From the NCBI GenBank assembly GCA_002319795.1, contig DCFU01000043.1, positions 1 to 64,000 on the forward strand: a stretch of DNA of 64,000 nt, read 5' to 3'. Shown in pieces: positions 1 to 9,100 of this stretch. The notes under the pieces were generated by a model. It saw only the letters and a program-made list of their open reading frames with translations, did not search any database and was not told where the DNA came from. The first letter of the stretch is position 1. Each line of letters opens with the position of its first letter. A program made the position numbers and the translations under genes. The stretch is from Megamonas sp. UBA1796 (GTDB taxonomy: Bacteria > Bacillota > Negativicutes > Selenomonadales > Selenomonadaceae).

Positions 1-90
1 TCTCATTTTGTCACAGCCCCTTTTACTTTTAGTAGATGCTGTTCTATGGTATAATGCTGGAAGAGATAGGAAGGGAGAGATTACAGGTTT

Positions 91-498
91 ATGTCAATAT
101 ATTTTATTTTGAGTGCGGTCATTGCTTATCTGATTTATCGCGATGCTAAGAATAAATGGGGATATTCGCAGAATACGGCAATGCTTTGGGCTTTGGGGAC
201 GCTGGCGCTGCCGTATGTTGTAGGTGTGGCCTATATTCTTTTGGGGCGCAAACCGCGATGGAAGATCCCACAGGAGGCGAAACCGTCAGATGCTGTAACG
301 TATGAGGGCGGCGAGGATGCTGTCGACATAAGCGAGAAGATACCTTGTCCTATGTGTGGAAGCCGGGTGCCGTCCAGCTTCGGTCAATGTCCGAAATGCG
401 GTTATACTTTGCATTTTTGCTGTACGCATTGCGGCAGTACACTTGAGCGTGGTGCGAAATATTGTCCGGAATGTGGTACGAAAGCTCCGGATAAATAA
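91..498 (+). CDS. Membrane protein with C-terminal double zinc ribbon
   Basis: This is a 135-residue protein of unknown function. Residues 1-20 and about 30-52 are hydrophobic and look like two membrane segments. The C-terminal third (about 85-131) has two zinc-ribbon modules built from four CxxC pairs: CPMC with CPKC, then CTHC with CPEC. Such ribbons usually bind structural zinc and mediate protein or nucleic-acid contacts. The ATG follows an AGGGAGAG-type ribosome site. The downstream GH28 gene starts 42 bases after the stop with no terminator between, so the two are probably co-transcribed. The fold call is secure; the role is not known. Confidence 0.75.
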   Translation: MSIYFILSAVIAYLIYRDAKNKWGYSQNTAMLWALGTLALPYVVGVAYILLGRKPRWKIPQEAKPSDAVTYEGGEDAVDISEKIPCPMCGSRVPSSFGQCPKCGYTLHFCCTHCGSTLERGAKYCPECGTKAPDK

Positions 499-540
499 TT
501 GGGATATCAGGCAGATAAGCCATAAAGGAGATGCAGAGGC

Positions 541-2187
541 ATGAAGAAGAAATTGTTGATCGTGGTCTTGCTTATATGTGCTATATCGGTATCTGTCGGA
601 CTGGCTGCTGAAAGACCGGCTGTGCCGGAGGGGATAAGAGTACCGGAGTTGGCGTATGATAGTAACAGTATATGGTTGTTTTGGAATCGGCCAAAAGAGA
701 CAGATACTGCAGCTTATTATAATATTTATGAGGATGGGAAGTACCTTGGAAATACCCGAAATGACAGCGTGGGCATTGGCGTTGACAAGTTGCGGAAATT
801 TACGCAAAAGAATGCACAGCTTGTAGGTAATCGAATTATTGTTCATAGTTATCATGTAACAGGACTGGACGCGGATACCGAATATCATTTTACTGTCAGG
901 GCTGTAAGTCCAGCGGGTATGGAATCGTCAGACAGCCCTGTGGTCAGCTCCAAGACGACAGTTAAGCCAGAGATAACAGAAGCAAAAGAATATGGTGCTG
1001 CAGGCGATGGCATAACGCTGGATACTGACGCCTTGCAAAAGGCTATAGATGCATGTGCCTATGATGGAATTGTTGAAATTACGAATGGAACCTATAGAAC
1101 AGGGGCGCTTTTTCTTAAAAGCCATATGACTTTACAATTCGATGCGGGGGCAATGCTGCGTGCTTCTGATGCATCTGAAGATTTTGCCCCGGTTCTGAAT
1201 GGACGTTATCAGGGCATTCTGAATGTACCAGATGGTGGTGAAAATATCCGCATTGTGGGCCAGGGTGTTATTGATGGTAATGGCTGGATGCAGGGTACGG
1301 ATGGCATCTATTTGAAGGCCAATAATAAAACGACAGATGGATATGATACAAGGCATGTGTTTAATATAGGCATCCTGGCGAAGCAACAGGTTAAAGCACT
1401 CATGGATGAAGAAATGAGCTTTAAGCAGGCATACGCAGGACGTTCTACGATGGTGATATTTCATGATGTAAATAATGTCTATTTTGAAGGGGTTACATTT
1501 GAGAACCCATCCAATCATGTTATGGCGGTGCAAGGCTGTAATAATGTTACACTGAACAATATAAGTATAAAAAGCTATGACTGCAATAATGGGGATGGTA
1601 TTGATTTTTCCGGGAATAATTTTATTGTAGCCAATTCTTATATTGATACAGGCGATGATGGCATTGATTTCAATGCCGGGATAGGCAAGGGGGCAGAAAA
1701 TAAACCTCCGGTAAGCGGAAGCTGGATTTTTAATAATTATTTTGCGCATGGCCATGGAGCCGTGGTTTTAGGCAGTCATACAGGCTCATGGATCGAAGAT
1801 GTTGTCGCAGAAGATAATGTCATGGAGGGAACGGATATTGGATTGCGCTGTAAAACCGGGCAAGGGGTTGGCGGTGGTGCACGAAATGTAATATTCCGCA
1901 ATAATATTCTTAAGTCGATGAAGCGGCAGGCATTTATTTTTACAACTGCGTATACGGATGCAAATGCGGTTGGTGAGTTTGAGGCAACTGTACCGGGACA
2001 ATTTCATGATATTACGGTTGAAAATTGTAATGTTGATGGAACCGGAGCTCCGGCCATAGAGGTTGACGGTCTGGAAGAAATGCCTCATAAGAATTTTACA
2101 TTCAAAAATATAGGTTTATATAATGCCCAGGCAAATAAGCTGGAGCATCTGGAAAATGGTATATTTGAGAACGTGGTATTTTTTTAG
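541..2187 (+). CDS. Secreted FN3-GH28 glycoside hydrolase (polygalacturonase family)
   Basis: This 548-residue protein starts with a signal peptide (basic MKKK, hydrophobic core to about residue 22). A fibronectin type III-like domain follows (about 30-140), then a right-handed beta-helix of glycoside hydrolase family 28 (about 145-548). The family's catalytic landmarks are visible: NGDGID (350-355), GDD (371-373), GHG (404-406) and R-x-K (436-438). Family members hydrolyse galacturonan or related acidic plant polysaccharides. The protein is probably periplasmic or exported in this outer-membrane organism. RCKT replaces the usual RIKT, and NGD replaces NTD, so exact substrate specificity is uncertain. 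A strong hairpin terminator follows the gene. Confidence 0.85.
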   Translation: MKKKLLIVVLLICAISVSVGLAAERPAVPEGIRVPELAYDSNSIWLFWNRPKETDTAAYYNIYEDGKYLGNTRNDSVGIGVDKLRKFTQKNAQLVGNRIIVHSYHVTGLDADTEYHFTVRAVSPAGMESSDSPVVSSKTTVKPEITEAKEYGAAGDGITLDTDALQKAIDACAYDGIVEITNGTYRTGALFLKSHMTLQFDAGAMLRASDASEDFAPVLNGRYQGILNVPDGGENIRIVGQGVIDGNGWMQGTDGIYLKANNKTTDGYDTRHVFNIGILAKQQVKALMDEEMSFKQAYAGRSTMVIFHDVNNVYFEGVTFENPSNHVMAVQGCNNVTLNNISIKSYDCNNGDGIDFSGNNFIVANSYIDTGDDGIDFNAGIGKGAENKPPVSGSWIFNNYFAHGHGAVVLGSHTGSWIEDVVAEDNVMEGTDIGLRCKTGQGVGGGARNVIFRNNILKSMKRQAFIFTTAYTDANAVGEFEATVPGQFHDITVENCNVDGTGAPAIEVDGLEEMPHKNFTFKNIGLYNAQANKLEHLENGIFENVVFF

Positions 2188-2210
2188 TGGGTACAGGAAC
2201 GGCATAAAAA

Positions 2211-2250
2211 GCTGCCACATCGGTGAAAGTCATAGATGTGGCAGCTTTTA
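2211..2250 (+). terminator. Rho-independent terminator after GH28 gene
   Basis: An 11-bp perfect stem (GCTGCCACATC with GATGTGGCAGC) is followed by TTTTA, and an A-run precedes it. It ends the zinc-ribbon/GH28 transcription unit. Confidence 0.85.
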
Positions 2251-2379
2251 TGCTGCTATACAAGCATTCGTATTCAAAAAATCTTAAATATGAGGTTAAA
2301 GCTTAACCAAAATTTAACGAAACGCTAACGAGTGAGCCTTCTTTTTTTCTTATACTAAAAGAAAAAGGGGGAGTATTTT

Positions 2380-3534
2380 GTGGAAAAATTATCTGCTATG
2401 CAATTATCACGTCGAAATTTCCTTCGTATTTCTGCCGGGACTTTGGCTGGATTGGCTGTACTGAATATGCCTGGATTTTCTTTTGCCAATGCGCCAGCTA
2501 TAAAGAAAGTTTCCCTGCAGCAAGGTCTGACGGATCCAGTGGAAACTGCCAGGGGGTCGGCACTTGTACAAAACGCTTGGGAAAAAATCCAGCAAGTCGC
2601 TGGCAATCTTCAGGACGAAGAAGTTCGCCAAAAGATTAAAAAAATTTTAGCTGATCCGGCACCAACCTTTATGGAGCAGTATACGACGCAGGCTCATATC
2701 GAAAAATTGTATCATACATTATTCAAAGAGGGATTTGTCGATAGTTCCAAAGTTACGCCGGAGAATCTTTTCCCACCACTGGAAAGCAGCAACCATTCCC
2801 CGCAGCCGTTTTTCAGCGCTCCTGGCAGCGGGTATAACAGCCATCATGCTTATCCTGGTGGATTAGCCACACATACTGCCGTCAATATTTCTATTGTACA
2901 GGGAATCTGCGCCACCTATCAGGAGCTTTTCGGTTATAACGCCGGTAGAGAGACTGCTCTTGCTGGAGAAATCTTGCATGATCTGGCAAAACCATGGGTG
3001 TTCCAATGGCAGGAAGATGCCTCACCGCTTATTGAGCAAACGATTGCCGGAACGGGCGCCCATCATATATTCAGCATTGCTGAATCGCTGTATAGGGGAA
3101 TTAACCCGGAAGTGGTCACGGCGCAGGCCTGTGCACATAACCATCCGGGAACTCCTCCGGATGAGGCACAGGTGGTAAACTGGATTAAGGCGGCAGCTTA
3201 CATGGCTCAAAAAAATCCGATTCAATATGGTTTGCTGAATTCGGATGGTTTGACTCTGCCAATGCCGCATAAGCAAGCTGGCTATATCGTGCATCTTGGT
3301 GATCACGATTTTGTTCTCAGCGGCCCTGCTTCACAGCAAAGTGTTGCAATCCTGAAAAAAGTTGCGCAAAAAGAATATGGGATGAGTCCTTCTGATTTGG
3401 CAGGGGCTCCTTTCAATAAATTCCGTAATTATATCGGGGCACAGTTCAGCTTTATGCATTTTCACCAAATGCTTTCTATGGGGGATCCCTATGAGGAAGC
3501 CGCTCATATCGCAAAAAAAATCATTACCCTATAA
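2380..3534 (+). CDS. Tat-exported HD-domain protein
   Basis: The start is GTG behind a GGGGGAG ribosome site. The 384-residue product opens with a twin-arginine signal: LSRRNFLRI at residues 9-17, a hydrophobic stretch, and cleavage probably after FANA (about 38). The body resembles the HD metal-dependent phosphohydrolase fold. It has a histidine at ATHT (about 165), the HD pair in EILHDLAKPW (200-201), a paired HH (228-229) and AHNH (about 253), all plausible metal ligands. HD enzymes hydrolyse phosphate esters, nucleotides or cyclic dinucleotides in the cytoplasm. Export by Tat suggests a folded, metal-loaded periplasmic enzyme instead. The substrate is unknown and the neighbours do not help. 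Confidence 0.75.
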   Translation: MEKLSAMQLSRRNFLRISAGTLAGLAVLNMPGFSFANAPAIKKVSLQQGLTDPVETARGSALVQNAWEKIQQVAGNLQDEEVRQKIKKILADPAPTFMEQYTTQAHIEKLYHTLFKEGFVDSSKVTPENLFPPLESSNHSPQPFFSAPGSGYNSHHAYPGGLATHTAVNISIVQGICATYQELFGYNAGRETALAGEILHDLAKPWVFQWQEDASPLIEQTIAGTGAHHIFSIAESLYRGINPEVVTAQACAHNHPGTPPDEAQVVNWIKAAAYMAQKNPIQYGLLNSDGLTLPMPHKQAGYIVHLGDHDFVLSGPASQQSVAILKKVAQKEYGMSPSDLAGAPFNKFRNYIGAQFSFMHFHQMLSMGDPYEEAAHIAKKIITL

Positions 3535-4139
3535 AAGTCTAAAAATATATGCCATACATAATAAGCTTATGCGACATATGTTACATAGCAGCGATAAAAG
3601 ATTCAACAAATTCATTGGGGGATTTTCGGTTTAAAGGCTGTATGTCTATACAGGCAGAACCTTTATTTTATAAATCTAAAAGCAAACAAATACATTTAAT
3701 ACAAACATCTTTAAACCGGGAAGCTGTGGGGTGCAGCTTCCCGGTTTGTCGTGCGGTACTTCATAACCTGGTTCTGTGGGCAAAGATAGCAGCCATAGTA
3801 TTCATCATAAACATCGGTGTATTTATTGAAGATGCCGTCTCTCGTCATGGGAGGCCTATTTTTCACGCTAAAAACCTCCCTGTCATTTTTTATGTGGTTG
3901 CCTGGAGCTGTATGTATTGTAACAGGGATTTTTTTTGATTAAAGTCAAAATTGCCGATTCTGCTGGCTAAACCAGTGATTTATTCCAAATAATTAAATTA
4001 AAATTAAAATTAGATTAAAATTAGATTAAGATTTTGTGATTTAATGCCGATATAAACGTATAAAAACTTTTGGGTTGTAAAACAAAATATTTTTTAGCTT
4101 TTCAACTAATGACTAGTCGTAAAATGTGAGGTTGATGAT
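3535..4139. other. 605-bp gene-poor intergenic region with inverted repeats
   Basis: I find no credible gene here. The only long reading frame (3549-3938) has no ribosome site and runs through hairpins. The region holds a CTGTAT/ATACAG hairpin inside an AAAGG/CCTTT stem (3633-3665), a 14-bp perfect inverted repeat (3713-3747) and a GGGAGG/CCTCCC repeat near 3849-3880. From about 3960 it becomes very AT-rich up to the next gene, which may carry that gene's promoter. It marks the edge of the AT-rich accessory stretch. Confidence 0.6.
3713..3747. repeat. 14-bp perfect inverted repeat (terminator-like)
   Basis: AAACCGGGAAGCTG is followed by a 7-base loop and its exact complement. The T-run after it is short (TTTGTCG), so it may be a weak terminator of the HD gene or a relic structural element. 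Confidence 0.55.
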
Positions 4140-5390
4140 ATGAATAAAATAAAAAATTATTTTCAAAGTTATTCCACCAAGGTGAGTTATTTTTCAGCAC
4201 TGCTAATGTATATTTGCTATTCTTTTATGAGAAACCAGTGGAATAATACGTGGCTGATTTCTACTTGTTTGTTTTTTGGAATCGTATTACCTTTTTTTTC
4301 GCGATTAAGTAATAAAATTGATGAAAAAATCTGTTTTAAAACAGCTGCAGTTACTCCCGGCCGAGTAGGAAGATTTGTTTTTCAATTTTTATTTAATTAT
4401 TTGGTTTTTTATATATTTATTCAATATCATGTGATAGCCAGCTATTCCATTCATGATTTAGGAGGAATACTCGGAATTACCTTTTTAACGACAGCAGCAT
4501 CGCAAGGTATACAATATGTAGCAATTGGTTTTGCTAACAGGGAAATTGGAAACTCAAACAGGAATGTGATTTTAGGTTTAACAATGAATATTATCATTAC
4601 ATCTATTGCTGCCTGTGGAGTGTCAGGGATAAAGACAATTTTTATAATAGTGGGAATTTCATCGGCTATCATTTTATTTTTAATAGGGTTTATTTCTGAT
4701 TTAAGATCTATAATTTACCCTAAATTCGGAATAGGCATATTTTTTGGAACATTTAATCCGTTTCATAATACGCATTTGCAGTTAATAAAAGATATATTAG
4801 AAAAACGACAATTGGAAAAAGTATACATACATTTAACAATTGTGCCAAAGCTGCATTTAGATGCGCTTAAGAAAGGCGAAATTGAAATTTCCCAGTATCT
4901 GTATAGTATGAGGGTATATAAAAAGACTGATAAAGCAGATGTACATGTGAATTATTTTCCAACAGGTAATAAATTTTACGAAGCAGAAACAAGAAAAAAA
5001 TTCATAGAGTTAGCCATAAAAGAAGCTGGATTAGAAGATAAAGTTGAAGTTTTATATTTACCGGATATATATGAAAAAAAAGGGTTTTATGGGGTGGTTG
5101 ATTATATAAAAACAAGAAATCGGGGGAAAATAATACATGGAATACATGGGAGTGACTTAGGAGGAATGTGGATTAGAAGAATATACGATGAATCTGGATG
5201 GATCTATCCATATGCAGTAAAAAGAATAAATAATGTTTCTGGAACAGCTATTAGAAATGGAGCTAAAAATATGACACCATATAGTATAGAACGTATATTA
5301 GAGCATTTAAATAAAAATGAAGAATACTTTACATTAGGTAATTTAAAAATTTATGTGCGAAACGGGGTCTTGGACTATGAGATTAAATAA
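4140..5390 (+). CDS. Polytopic membrane protein fused to an HxxH-type nucleotidyltransferase domain
   Basis: The first roughly 190 of 416 residues form about six hydrophobic segments. A cytoplasmic domain of the nucleotidylyltransferase superfamily (NadD/CoaD/cytidylyltransferase-like) follows. Its signature GTFNPFHNTH at 203-212 matches the G-T-F-x-P-x-H-x-x-H active site. VSGTAIRNG near 366-374 matches the late ISSTxIR-type motif that contacts phosphate. Such domains transfer AMP or CMP to a phosphorylated acceptor with release of pyrophosphate. Fusion to a membrane bundle suggests a lipid-linked or membrane-delivered acceptor, which is inference. The gene is much more AT-rich than the flanking housekeeping genes and its last 14 bases overlap the following GNAT gene, so the two are translationally coupled. 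Substrate unknown. Confidence 0.7.
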   Translation: MNKIKNYFQSYSTKVSYFSALLMYICYSFMRNQWNNTWLISTCLFFGIVLPFFSRLSNKIDEKICFKTAAVTPGRVGRFVFQFLFNYLVFYIFIQYHVIASYSIHDLGGILGITFLTTAASQGIQYVAIGFANREIGNSNRNVILGLTMNIIITSIAACGVSGIKTIFIIVGISSAIILFLIGFISDLRSIIYPKFGIGIFFGTFNPFHNTHLQLIKDILEKRQLEKVYIHLTIVPKLHLDALKKGEIEISQYLYSMRVYKKTDKADVHVNYFPTGNKFYEAETRKKFIELAIKEAGLEDKVEVLYLPDIYEKKGFYGVVDYIKTRNRGKIIHGIHGSDLGGMWIRRIYDESGWIYPYAVKRINNVSGTAIRNGAKNMTPYSIERILEHLNKNEEYFTLGNLKIYVRNGVLDYEIK

Positions 5391-5889
5391 TGATTTAGTA
5401 ATAAAAATTGTTGAAACAGAGGAAGAAAAATTAAAAGCTTTTATAGTTAGAGGCATTGTATATATGGAAGAACAGAACTGTCCGTTTATGGAAGAATTTG
5501 ATTCAAATGACTTTTCAGCAACGCAAATTGTTGGTCTGATAGGTGAGGAGCCTGTTTTAACTGCTAGGATAAGGTACTTTAGAGATTTTGCCAAACTCGA
5601 AAGAATTGCTATTAGAAAAAAATATAGAAATAATGGATATGGACATAAACTTATAAAATTCATGATAACTTTTTGTTTAAGAAAAGGATATAGAAAATTA
5701 TATATGCATGCACAAGTCGGACTAAAGCGTTTCTACGAAAAATATTCTTTTAAACAAATAGGAAAATCATTTAATTTTTCCAATTATGATTATATAGAAA
5801 TGCTAGGCGAATTTGATAAGCGGGCGGATCCGTCATTGTATATGGAATGCAATCCATTAAAATTAAATCAACCAGAAGGACGACTCTGA
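5377..5889 (+). CDS. GNAT-family N-acetyltransferase
   Basis: This is a 170-residue acyl-CoA-dependent acetyltransferase. The central segment LERIAIRKKYRNNGYG is a GNAT motif A, with the acetyl-CoA-binding R/Q-x-x-G-x-G/A variant (RNNGYG). The C-terminal part YRKLYMHAQ...FYEKYSFKQIG matches motif B, as in ElaA-like proteins. I chose ATG 5377 because GGGGT lies 8 bases upstream; an in-frame ATG at 5353 has no ribosome site. The gene overlaps the upstream nucleotidyltransferase gene and shares its low GC. The pair probably acts on one pathway, for example acetylating an amino-sugar or amine that is nucleotide-activated by its partner. Acceptor unknown. Confidence 0.8.
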   Translation: MRLNNDLVIKIVETEEEKLKAFIVRGIVYMEEQNCPFMEEFDSNDFSATQIVGLIGEEPVLTARIRYFRDFAKLERIAIRKKYRNNGYGHKLIKFMITFCLRKGYRKLYMHAQVGLKRFYEKYSFKQIGKSFNFSNYDYIEMLGEFDKRADPSLYMECNPLKLNQPEGRL

Positions 5890-5941
5890 TGCGGCTATAA
5901 AAAGCTGTTGTTTGAACTGTAGTGGCGCACTTGTTTTTGAC

Positions 5942-5969
5942 ACTGCGGAGTATACATACGCAGTTTTTA
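5942..5969 (+). terminator. Probable terminator after GNAT gene
   Basis: A short stem ACTGCG/CGCAGT with an 11-base loop is followed by a T-run. It would close the nucleotidyltransferase-GNAT operon. The stem is short, so strength is uncertain. Confidence 0.5.
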
Positions 5970-5994
5970 ATATGTACCAAGGGGAGGTAAGACG

Positions 5995-6042
5995 ATGCAG
6001 TGTAATGATAAGCCTTATTTGGAATGCTTTAGAGCTCGGTGA
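5995..6042 (+). CDS. Possible 15-residue leader peptide ORF
   Basis: A near-perfect Shine-Dalgarno sequence (GGGGAGGT at 5981-5988) stands 6 bases before an ATG opening a 15-codon frame, MQCNDKPYLECFRAR, ending in TGA. It lies about 110 bases ahead of the autotransporter gene. It could be a regulatory leader peptide, a remnant of a lost gene or chance. Only the strength of the ribosome site argues for it. Confidence 0.25.
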   Translation: MQCNDKPYLECFRAR

Positions 6043-6151
6043 TAACATTTTAAATACGGTTCAGGGTATATATTTATATATAGTAAAATTAACAGAATAT
6101 ATAAATAATATAGAAAATAAATATAATTATGTATAATGAGGGGTGAATACT

Positions 6152-9100
6152 GTGATAAAAACAAAAACATGGATATGTTATATGATGGGAGTTCTCTTGG
6201 GGTTCGTCGTTCTGTTTGTCGGGTTTTTTCCCAAGGTATATGCAGCAAATTATGAAGTTGTGAATGAGAACGAAGTATTTAATAATTACAAAAAAGCGGA
6301 TGTCCAAGTGAATCTGGGCTGGGTCATTTGGGGAAAGTTGAATAATTACGACATAATTGAAATCGATAGGGATGCTCTGCTCGTTTGTAAGGCTGGAGGC
6401 AGGGTAATCAATATGCCAACTGCTACAGTTTACTGTAATGGTGAGCTGAGAGTGAACGGAAATTTTCAGCAACAAGGCACACTTTTCAATAATGATTTTT
6501 TAAATATCGCAGGGGGTAAGATGGATAATAATGGTATATTATATAATAACTACCAGATGACTGTTACTCGAGGGGGAGACTTTATTAATGTACTAACATT
6601 AGAAAATAAAAGCTCGCTGCACAGTGCAGGCATGTTGACCAATAAAGGTACGTTAATCAATCGAGGACTGATACTCAATGAAAGATATGGTACGCTGACC
6701 AATAGCGGCAAGATGGAAAACTATGGTAGATTACAAAATGAAAGTGGGGCGATGATGTATAACGAAGACAGGTTTTACAATTATGAGGGTAGTACTTTCA
6801 ATAATAACGCATATATGAGCAATCGCGGCGAGTGGCACAATATCGGTAAACTGAATAATATTATTGCTATGACCAATAATTGGAAATTATATAATGAGTT
6901 TTATGGTGAGTTGAATAATTACGGTGAATTGACCAACTACAACAATGGTACGCTGAGTAACGATGGTATGAGTAAGATAAATAATCGGGGAAAGCTGAAT
7001 AACAGCGGAACATTAGAAAATTATGGTATATTGATTAATGAAGGCACGCTGGAAAATACAATTGGCAGTACTCTGAAAAATAATGGAGCACTTAATAATA
7101 AAAACACATTGGTCAATAGGAAGGGAAGTACTGTAAGAAATGAAAAAAATGGTGATTTAAACAATGAATCGAGCGGTACGTTGAGCAATGAGGGAATGTT
7201 GATCAACTTAGGGAAAATAAATAATGATGGTAATTTAAGGAATTATGGTACATTGGAATTAAATGGACTGCTTGATAACCGACACAACGCCCTTATTATG
7301 AATGATGGTGTATTACAAATCAACGAAAAAGGCGAGCTGGTTAACAAAACCGGGGGTACTTTGAAAAATAATGGTGAATTGATTGTGGAAAGCGGTATGC
7401 TATTGAATAATGATTTATTTGTCAATAGAGGTAAGCTGCTCAATAATAGCGGTGGTGAAATGAACAATAACAGCATACTATTCAATTATGGGATACTAAC
7501 GAATTATGGGATTATGACCAATCATGGAACATTAAATAATGAATATGGTGTTACACTGACCAATAATGGTACACTAACTATTGGTCAGGATGCTAAGGTG
7601 AATAATAATGGTATGTTGACTAATCATGGTACTTGGACTAATGACGGTTGGATGGCCAATATATCTACTGGTCAACTGACTAATGAAAAAGTTGGTACGT
7701 GGAATAATTCTGGAAAAATGACCTTAGATTGCGATAGTAATTTTAATAATAACGGTTTGTTTTCCAATAGCGGCACCCTGACGAATAGCGGCACCCTGAC
7801 GAACAGTGGTACCCTGACGAATAGTGGTATCCTGACGAATAGCGGTACATTGACGAATAGCGGCATACTGACGAATAGCGGTACTATGACTAATAACAAT
7901 ATACTGACGAATAACGGGACACTTAACATTAGTGGTACGCTGATTAATAATGGCATGCTGACCAATGATGGCATGTTATTGCTGCAAAAAGGCGGTACAT
8001 TGAATATAATAAGTGGCTCGTTAGCAGGGAATACCATCCTTGATGGTGGTACGATGTTTATCAACGGGGGTAATGTGACTGGAATCACAAAAAACAGTGG
8101 TTATTTGTGTGTTGGTGGTGGCACGATTGCTCTATTCGATAAGAAAAATATTGGACGAAATCTGATAATTGATAAACAGATTGGCAGTGCGACCTTTATT
8201 ATTAATACTGACGTAGTACGTGGAAAATCGGACTATATTATAATTAATGATAACAATTCTCGAGGAGAGAATATCATCAAAGTGAATTACGATTCAAACA
8301 ACCGAATGGGATATTACCAGGTTTTCGAAGTCGATACTAAATTTGCTACAACAGAATCAAAGAATGTTACTTTTACAGGTCAAACAACGGAATATGGAGC
8401 TTATACCTATATACCGACGATTCGAAACAAAGGGAACGATTGGTTCATTACCAAATTTAGTATAGCTTCTCATCCCAGTCAAACCGTTTATTCCGGTTTA
8501 GATACCGCGATTAGTACCCAGACCTTATGGACAAAAGAAAATAACCATCTGAGCCGCAGAATGGGGGAATTACGCAATTCATCGGGAACAGCGGGTGAAT
8601 GGGCACGGATCTATCGGGGTAAACAAGAAACGGATGGGGCGAATAATCGTAGAATCCATCAGCAGTATATGGCTATTCAGGGAGGGTATGATACCAAGCA
8701 TAAGGAGCGGGATGGCGATTGGTTCACTGGTTATGCTGTGGGATATTTAGATGCGAATACGACACTTGAACGCGGTAGTGGAACCAGCAACAGTCTCTCG
8801 GCAGCAGTGTATGCCAGCTGGCTGGGAAATAAGGGCCATTATCTGGATTTAATTGCGAAACAGGGCAGACTGCACAATAGCTATGATTCTTATTTAGATA
8901 ATGCGTCCTACACAAAAGTCAGCGGTAACTATAGGAATTGGGAAACCAGTGTGTCAGCAGAATATGGGCATCGACGGAAACTGCAGAATGACTGGTATTT
9001 GGAACCACAAGTGGAACTGAGCCTGACGCGTAGTACGCCCGTCAGTTATAGCACCAGCGATGATACGTCGGTATATAACTATGCTGTTAATTCGGTCATC

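Noticed and set aside
286..888. 200-codon reading frame on the - strand
   Set aside because: It lies antisense to the zinc-ribbon and GH28 genes, and the amino-acid mix is unlike a real protein.
3549..3938. 129-codon reading frame on the + strand
   Set aside because: It has no ribosome site, its codons pass through several hairpins, and the product resembles no family.
5912..6136. 74-codon frame ahead of the autotransporter
   Set aside because: It starts inside the hairpin region with no ribosome site and has no family resemblance.
7766..7891. Possible CRISPR array
   Set aside because: Units are contiguous 18-mers without spacers and encode the passenger hexapeptide; no cas genes are nearby.
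7672..8088. Leucine/proline-rich frames antisense to the autotransporter
   Set aside because: They are the complement of the NSGTLT-type repeats and not an independent gene.
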